A stretch of 64,000 nt of DNA, taken from NCBI GenBank assembly GCA_015680685.1, contig MNCI01026399.1, forward strand, positions 420,415 to 484,414. Reading direction: 5' to 3'. The notes beneath the pieces are model-generated. The model was not told where the DNA came from and ran no database searches. It saw only the letters and a list, made by a program, of their open reading frames with translations. Each line of letters opens with the position of its first letter. Position 1 is the first letter of the stretch. This DNA comes from Gnetum montanum (lineage: Eukaryota > Streptophyta > Gnetopsida > Gnetales > Gnetaceae). The position numbers and the translations under genes were made by a program. Of the stretch, positions 57,041 through 64,000 are shown piece after piece.

Positions 57041-58241
57041 CTCTTTCTTTACTTGATTATTCAAAATGGGAATCTCAAAAGCCAGGTTTGGTAGTCAACG
57101 TGTTTACCTAGGATCTTTACTTTGATTAACACGCCATGTATGCAGTGGGACCAACTTGGACACCTCTTACTTCACCCGCCGGACTTGGCTCTGATAGCTT
57201 GTTAAGCACTTGGCTAACCAACATCCTTAAAGCCATGACTGTTTAGGTGTGGTAGCCAGTTTGTATTTAACCAGGATCTCTACTCTTGGCAACAATGTGA
57301 ACTGGAAGTGTCTTTTTTCGTTTTTTTTTTTTCAAGATGTGCCCTGCCATAGCCCTCTTAATTTATTGTACCATGGTTTCTTCTACTTTGTTGGTAGAGG
57401 TGTAAGCTATTTGATATTTTCTGATATAAATTTAGTTAACATGTTCATACAGTATCTTTTATGACATCTTCTGCATTTACATCTTATAAAACAAGAAATG
57501 CCCCATTTGAGATGTAAATGTGTCAGAACTTCCGAAAAAAATAAAAAAAATATAAAAAAATCAACCTCCCATGTTTACCCTATGAGAGGTATACTGGTTA
57601 ACGATTAACCGAATTTGACAAAAGGAAGGAACGTTATGGCTCCATGACTCTGACAACAAACTTTAAAAGAAATATGTTTAAAGAAGACGTGCACTTTGAA
57701 TTCCACAATATAAACAAGTGGACATTACAAGGCAATACCACAACAAACATATTTTCTTTTATTAATATTTTTAACGTACTTAATGTAGGCTTTGGCCATC
57801 TCACTAAAAAGCATTAGTATCTCATACTAATCCTTTGTGCCCCACAGAAGATATTGCTAGCATTGCATAAAACGAGGATGGGAGGGGGAAGCATTTATTC
57901 TTTTATTGCACATAAAAACACCAACGTGTGATAAAAGAGCTGCATGCAACAACAACGAACCGGATGGCCAAACATTTAAATGAGAAATTCAATCAAACAA
58001 ATTGATTCAGCCAACCCCACAAACAAATTTTCATTTGTTCCATGACAAGTACGCATGCATATCATTGTAGTTAAAGCCCTAAAACATGGTTGAGCATAAG
58101 TACCTCTTTCCTAAGGTGTCGGGGCTTGAAGACGTTGACGAATAACCTGAAAGTTACATCGGATATTGGTTGCAACTTCCTATACACATCCAATTACTGG
58201 CTTTGAGCTTCAAACTCCAAGCTTCAAGCTTCAGGAAAGAA

Positions 58242-58292
58242 AGTTTTAACAGCACGTTCATTGACTCAGAAAATGAACGTGCTGTTAAAACT
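58242..58292 (+). repeat. Perfect hairpin, 21-base arms and 9-base loop
   Basis: Arm 58,242-58,262 (agttttaacagcacgttcat plus t) is the exact complement of 58,272-58,292, with loop gactcagaa. The right arm runs directly into a CT repeat. Confidence 0.93.
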
Positions 58293-58315
58293 CTCTCTCT
58301 CTCTCTCTCTCTCTC
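58291..58315 (+). repeat. (CT)n microsatellite
   Basis: An uninterrupted run of about 12 CT units adjoining the hairpin. Confidence 0.95.
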
Positions 58316-58529
58316 CAGTTGGTCCCAGCTTCTTCTGTATTCTAATCGGATTTTAAAGACGTTTTGACTTCCATAATCATGCTGGATTGAGAAGATAGGT
58401 AAGGAAATCCTTGGGGTTTCAAGATAAGGAAGTGCAACAAAAAATTCAAGATAAGAAGAAGAATATCAAGGAATGACAGATAGGGTAGGAGACATGATAA
58501 CTTTGAAAGTTACAAAAAAGCAAAGAATG

Positions 58530-59850
58530 TGGTGAAAATGACATTAAATAAGGCTAAACTTAGCGTTTTTGATATCTTTGATGAGAAGTTAAAAACAAAG
58601 GAGGGTGAGAAAATGTTTTACAAGTTGCTCAGGAATTGAAACAAGAGGTGCAGAGACTTTGACTATATCAAATGTATTAAGTTAGATGAAGAAAGAATTT
58701 TGTTTTCAAACAAAAGTATTTTGGAATGACGGAGGATTTATTTTTAGGCACTTCTTAACAAAGAATTTCCTTGAGCTGAAGTTGATGAGTATGAATTTAA
58801 TGTAGGAATAATGAACTATATGTTTACCTTTGGAGTAAAGAAAGCTCTTATGTTTCCTAGAGCTGAAGCCTATATTTTTACCAGATGGTGTTACTATAGA
58901 GGTATGGAAGTCTAACAGAGTTATAGAGATAACTTAGTTAGCAACTTTATTCAACAATATCTAAAAGGAGGGGGAAATGTTAGATGACTGAAGGAGCACT
59001 ATACTGTGCATCTACAAGAACAAATAATTTATGGGAAAGAGTTATAGATTAACATTTAATAAAGAATCAATTGTTTCTGGGAATTGGTTTAGTTTTATTT
59101 GTAGAAAATCAACTATGGAAGCTCTTTTCTTGCTAAGATAGTTAAAGGAGAAAGTTTGATTCAAGAAGAGAACTTTGCATGTGATTTTCATTGATTTGGA
59201 GAAAGCCTATAATAGATTATTTGGTGGATGTTCAAAAGGAAGCATATTCCTATTGGGTGTATAAAGGCTATTTAAGATGTGTGATGGAGCTACCACTTGA
59301 GTCTATAGTCTCTTCACACCTATTGTGAAGAGACTATAGACTTCCTTGTGCATGGAAGGCTACATCAAGAATACATTCTTAGCCCACGTTTGTTTGCCAT
59401 TATAAAGGTTGAGCAAACTAAAGAAATTCAAGATGATATCCTTTGGGGTATGCTCTTTGTAGATGATAATGTATTGGTGGATAAATCCAAGGAAGCCTTG
59501 GCCATGGAAATAAAGACTTGGAGAAGTAGCTTAGAATTGAAGGGGTTGAGTATTAGTAGAAGTAAAATGGAATACATGGGAGTGCATTTTGGTGGAATAG
59601 CGAGTAATGAAGTTACAAAGATTAGCATTCAAAATTGAGAAGTTACTTAATGTAAGCAATTTTGATACTTGAGATCACTTGCTCAGTGAGATAAACAATG
59701 ATGTGACAAATATAATTGAAGCATGATGGGTGAAATAGTGAGAAGCTAGTGGTGTGCCTTGTGATAGGAGAATCCTTATTAGGTTGAAGGTAAAGTTCTA
59801 CGAAATTGTTATTAGACCTATGATCTTGTATAGCGGGGAATTTTGGCTAT
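58530..59850 (+). mobile_element. RTE-type LINE fragment, sense strand in intron 16
   Basis: Successive pieces in order are FDIFDEKLKTKEGEKMFYKL and DYIKCIKLDEERIL (linker before RT), then LHVIFIDLEKAYNRL near 59,180 and ILWGMLFVDDNVLVDKSKEA. LELKGLSISRSKMEYMGVHF follows, and last FYEIVIRPMILYSGEFW near 59,790-59,840. FVDD replaces the usual FADD. Frameshifts and stops are many. It is the same kind of element as the antisense pieces in introns 2 and 3, but in the opposite orientation. Confidence 0.85.
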
Positions 59851-61800
59851 GTAAAACAATGTTAATGTTAATTTCCATTTGGTAGAAGGTCGAAAATCAT
59901 CTAATATATATTTTATTAAATTTTAATATTTCATGTGCATTTTACAAGGGATAAAAGCCCAAAATCTAAAGGGACTTCATTATTTAAGCTCATTTCAATG
60001 GTACGAGCCTTCCTTCATGAGAATAGATTGGCCCCGTGGCTAAGTGTATAAAATATGAATGTAATTTCTTATTGATTAAAAATGAAATTCTTTTGATATA
60101 TGACAACTTGGGACATCGACACTTGGCCAATCTCATGAGATGATGTTTATGCAACAATATAATAAAGAACACAATCAATTATGAAGAGTTACACCAATTA
60201 TGAAACCGTTAAGGTATGATAAAACAACTTGTATACGCCTAAACATCATATAAGAGAGGATAACCAAGTATAATCAATATGGATTAAGGTGAAGCAACAA
60301 TGTGTGTGAGGAAGGACGTATAGGACATTGTTTGTGTGAAGAACAAAGTTTGGAGCCGTTGCATGGGAGGAGAACAAGCCTAGAAATGAGTGTGGATCAG
60401 GTTGATTTGCTGGTTATAAACATTGACGGGGAAGGATGGAAACATCATTCATGGTGAATTTGGATGATGGAAACCAAAGCTGCAAGGAAATTAGTGAAGG
60501 TGAAGTCTCTTCATACAAAGAACGAAAGATGGAACTTGCCAATGCGGACGGAAACCATGTTGAAAGGAAGACAAACAGAATGACCATATTTCCATTTGTT
60601 TTGTACAAGACCATAGTGAATAGTGGCAATTTTTTAACTAATGAGTTGAGTTAGTGAAGAAAAATCCTTAGACGGAGGAAGACTACATGGAAGCGAACTA
60701 AAGTTTGCAGCAACAATTATAAAGCCCATGGGAAATTGAAACATCCATTTCATAGGTAGAAGATAGAAGTTCCAAATGATGGAATAACTTGTGATTCATT
60801 CTGCTAAAGATTGAAATCACTATGTGAAACTGTGGAATCATTATTACAGTTTGACAACTATCCTAGCAGGCAAAATATTTTATCCTCATAATTGAATTTT
60901 TGACATTTCTGATTGAAGCTTTGCCAAAATTGTCTCAATCTCTATTACAATTCACAACAATTATCAATACCAAGTACTCTTATGTATATCACTCTTATTT
61001 AAAGCACCAAAGTACCAATTCATGTACCATTTGATGTTCTAGTACGAAATTTGTTCTAGTCCATTTGTAGTAGTATTAACCATCATGCTTGCGTTCAAAC
61101 TTCATTTAAAATTGAAGGCGGTTTATATCTGCATTAGATTATCATCAATTGTCAGTTTTGGAGAAGTTGAAAAGACAACTTTGTCAACAAATTCTATTGA
61201 ATTGTTGCTTTTTCAATCTATCAGTTGGTAGAGTAGATATAGGTGAATCCAATGAACCAAGTTGAATCAAATCCGAATTTAGAATCTCAAGAAAATTGAA
61301 AACATCGATCCCAACATGACCCATGGTTTATTTGTGGTATATTCAGTGAATTCGTGCTGCCATCAGTATTTATTTTTTCTCTGCCCAACCTAGAGCATGA
61401 CTTGTGTTTTTGTATAAAACTTGAAGACGACCTGTGGTCAGGTTGTGGTTGCCAATCACAGCTAGTGGTTCTGTGATGGTGAACCAAAATTTAAAAATTT
61501 TGCATAATTTGACATCTAGAGTTATCTAGAATTTGATCCACTGCTCTTGTTGACTATGAGAGTTTTCGGGTAGCACCGATAGTTTTGGGGTAGCATCAAG
61601 AAAGCAAGAATACAAAGAGCTAAAGAACGTGTGCCTCAATTATGGTTGTTCTGGTACTTTGACCTAAACAAAACAAAAATCAAATGAGAAAAAATTGATA
61701 GGCACACACAAAAGACAAAGTTAAAATACCACGGAGGGCCATTATTGCCACATTAAGATTGAACTTTGTCTTTTCAATTTTGGCCACTTGATGTGGAGTG
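59850..61800. other. No feature recognised within intron 16
   Basis: AT-rich. Short frames on both strands show no domain similarity. Confidence 0.5.
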
Positions 61801-61854
61801 AGAATTTTGGTGTGAGGTGGACAGTCAGCTATAGAAAACCATCGTCAAATCCTT

Positions 61855-61954
61855 TTGTCTCCCTTAAAGATCAGCCCATATAGGTAGGATAAAAGCACCA
61901 TCATTTGTCTCCCTTAAAGGTCAGCCCATATAGGTAGGATAAAGGCACCATGAT
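61855..61954 (+). repeat. 50-base direct tandem duplication
   Basis: Units 61,855-61,904 and 61,905-61,954 (ttgtctcccttaaag...) differ at three positions. The text before them (gtgtgaggtggacagtcag) resembles 34,790-34,810 in intron 2, so both may derive from the same dispersed repeat. Confidence 0.88.
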
Positions 61955-62707
61955 GATGTGAAGTAGGAATTAATTTAGTTTGCAACCTATTCTAACAAGA
62001 TCTTGTACATGTAGACCAGCAATTTTATAAATTTTATTTTTACAGATACAAAGCTTAACAATATAGAAATTAAGTAATTATCAGAACACAACAATAATTA
62101 ATAGCTTAATCACCAGTTCTAGAACTTCATATTTGAACTTGAAATTATAAAAAGCCTTTCATTAATATTAAACCACAAACATATATAATCAAGGTTTAAT
62201 GCATATAATTGGATGTCTGAAAAGTAGGGCAGTACACTTTGTGTAATCTACAATTAAAATAGTTGTGATTTTAACAAAGCTTTCATTAATATGAACCAAT
62301 TTTTCATGAATGTAGAGTTATATGAAAGGGCGATGTCACTAGAATGGTCACAAATCAAAGTACATCTCCAATGTGTGAATACATGACCAGCGACAATTTT
62401 GTGGGCAAATCTCTATAGTCTAAATCAGTACATACGTATGAATGCTTAAATTATTATTTGATCTTGTGGTTGGTGTCGTTTTTTTGTGTTTCAAATACCC
62501 GCATTGGATTTGAGTAATGCCCTTTGATGATTTGAGTGATGTACTCGGTGGATACCTGAAATTCCCCTATACGCATGAATGTTTCAGTGATCATTCGAGG
62601 GTTAATATCTAAATATATTAAAAGAATTCTTTTGAAATATCTGACATTGAAACTTAACCACTGCTTGTGTTTTAAAAATCAATGTAAGGTTGATTCTTTT
62701 ATAATAT

Positions 62708-62877
62708 GGGACCATCATTTGGAGTGATGGTAACGTGCTTATTTCTAAAGTTGTAAGACCTGGGTTTGAGCCTGGGTGTAGTGCAGCTACTCGAAAGAGG
62801 TTAAGCCTTCGCTCATTTATTGACCCTCCCAGGACCCTTTCTTGGCAGAATGAGCATTGAGCCTCTAGGTGATGATC
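62708..62877 (+). mobile_element. tRNA-derived SINE, copy 1
   Basis: gggaccatcatttggagtga begins a roughly 170-base unit ending gatgatc. A B-box-like ggtttgagcct follows an A-box-like tggtaacgtgc. The unit matches 63,536-63,702 along its length. No clear target duplication was found. Confidence 0.7.
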
Positions 62878-63535
62878 CTTGATCCTTTGTTGGAACCTGA
62901 AACTATTTGACTATATGTACACTTAGGATATACAGCCAACACAATGGTTTTGTAGAATATAAGGTGCTTCAAGTGTGACTCAAAGTGCCAATTTCCTGCC
63001 TTCCTGATGCTTTTTGGGCAACAAGATAACTGAGTTACCTATCATTGGGCATTTCTTTCTTCTTTTATTTATAATATAGCCTTAATATGGTTATTAATAT
63101 GAAAACTTTGAAAGCAGTCACTTTTTTTTTGTGCTGAAGGCATCCAGGAGTGTTGTGTTCTTACTGTAGCAGGATACATTTAGTTATTGATGGGATGTTA
63201 CAATTTTCATGCTAAAATGTTTTGTGAAGTGATCTGTGCTGACCATTAAAGTTGTTATTGTTCCAATTCATTAATCATGTTAATTGTTACATTTTACTTT
63301 ATCCTATTTCTGTTTAATATTTGTATGAAAGAAAAGATGCATTGATTTGAATCTCTCTTATCATCGTTATAGGTATGGTTTTTTCTCCCCATTTTTGTTT
63401 TTCAAAAAGCCAAAAAAAAAAAAAATCAAAATAAATTGCAAATCATAACATATATAAGAGATACATAATTACAGAACTAAATGTGAATGTTGTTTTTAAT
63501 GCTTGTTTAAGATATATATGTATGGTAATATCTTA

Positions 63536-63707
63536 GGGACCAACACTTGTAGTGCTGGTATGGTACTTGTTTCACAAATTGCAAGACCTGGTTAGAACTT
63601 GGGCATAGACACTTGAGAGAGGTTAGGCTTTTGCTTATCCATGGACCTTCCCAGGAGCCCACCTTGGCAGGATAAGCATTATTAAGCCTCTAAATGATGA
63701 TCTTTTT
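63536..63707 (+). mobile_element. tRNA-derived SINE, copy 2, with 18-base target duplication
   Basis: It runs from gggaccaacactt to gatgatcttttt. It is flanked by atgtatggtaatatctta (63,518-63,535) and atgtatggtattatctta (63,708-63,725), 17 of 18 identical. The terminal T run fits a polymerase III terminator. Its internal promoter boxes are more worn than those of copy 1. Confidence 0.82.
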
Positions 63708-64000
63708 ATGTATGGTATTATCTTATATTTCATTGGAATTTCTATGATGTTCAAGCTTTTTAATAGAGTAGAGAGGGCTGCAATAGATGCAATAGATTCA
63801 TATTGTTTCCATGAACATAATAAAAGGAAATTAATAATAAATCATATTGTCTTTATGGATGTAATAGAAAGAAAAAGCATGAGCATGATTGTTGGTTATG
63901 AGTTTGTCATTAAAGTACCTCTAGTTGTAAGGGCATGAGTTTGATTGTCAGTTGTACATACAGCTGGAAGCTCAATCACTATGCTTATTCAATGTAAGAA

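Larger units (their letters stand above)
56829..64000 (+). other. Intron 16, at least 7,172 bases
   Basis: Runs to the window end. It contains SINE copies, a sense-strand RTE LINE fragment, a perfect hairpin with a CT repeat and a tandem duplication. No coding exon of the host gene is visible in it. Confidence 0.75.

Noticed and set aside
1-64000. CRISPR arrays, bacterial operons, rRNA or complete tRNA genes
   Set aside because: No regularly spaced identical repeats with spacers, no operon-like packing and no complete tRNA cloverleaf. The spaced palindromes in LTRs are promoter arrays 14-20 bases apart, not CRISPR.

Overview
The window is nuclear DNA of a seed plant. The very long introns (up to 7.3 kb, and one above 7.1 kb), the many old nested retrotransposons and the AT-rich composition suggest a gymnosperm or another large-genome lineage. 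I cannot name the species.

Left part (about 263-24,560): a nested stack of Ty3/gypsy LTR retrotransposons. All their LTRs begin TGATGA and end TCATCA. The outermost is a decayed autonomous element on the minus strand, here called C (263-23,024). It has gag, protease, reverse transcriptase, RNase H and integrase of Athila/Tat-like type. A plus-strand gag-only element, D (1,961-13,435, target duplication gttgt), sits in its 3' noncoding region. D's 3' LTR in turn holds a minus-strand gag-only element, B (about 6,643-13,380). A solo LTR, F (19,631-20,553, duplication gtgaa), interrupts gag of C. A partial LTR, E, with a 543-base assembly gap interrupts the 5' LTR of C. A free solo LTR, G (23,705-24,557, duplication cattg), lies outside the stack. 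B and D have a relative of C's gag but no pol, so they would have depended on enzymes supplied by elements like C.

Middle (24,563-28,156): gene-poor sequence, then a GC-richer promoter and leader region with a G-box, a TATA-like box and a probable 5' UTR intron.

Right part (28,157 to beyond the window end): one split gene on the plus strand. Sixteen coding exons join in frame into 1,065 codons. They encode the first three quarters of a large glycine-rich, cysteine-containing single-pass membrane protein of the plant family that includes Arabidopsis At5g11700, At4g32920 and At5g47020. The C-terminal exons lie past position 64,000. Its introns hold fragments of RTE-type and L1-type LINEs, a possible LTR remnant, tRNA-like SINEs, hairpins and short tandem duplications.

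The most unusual signal is in the LTR promoters. An array of short palindromes, mostly GATATC at fixed 14- or 20-base steps, stands just upstream of the TATA box in the LTRs. One LTR carries ACGT-type palindromes in the same slot instead. The LTR of B looks like a fusion of two LTR subtypes.
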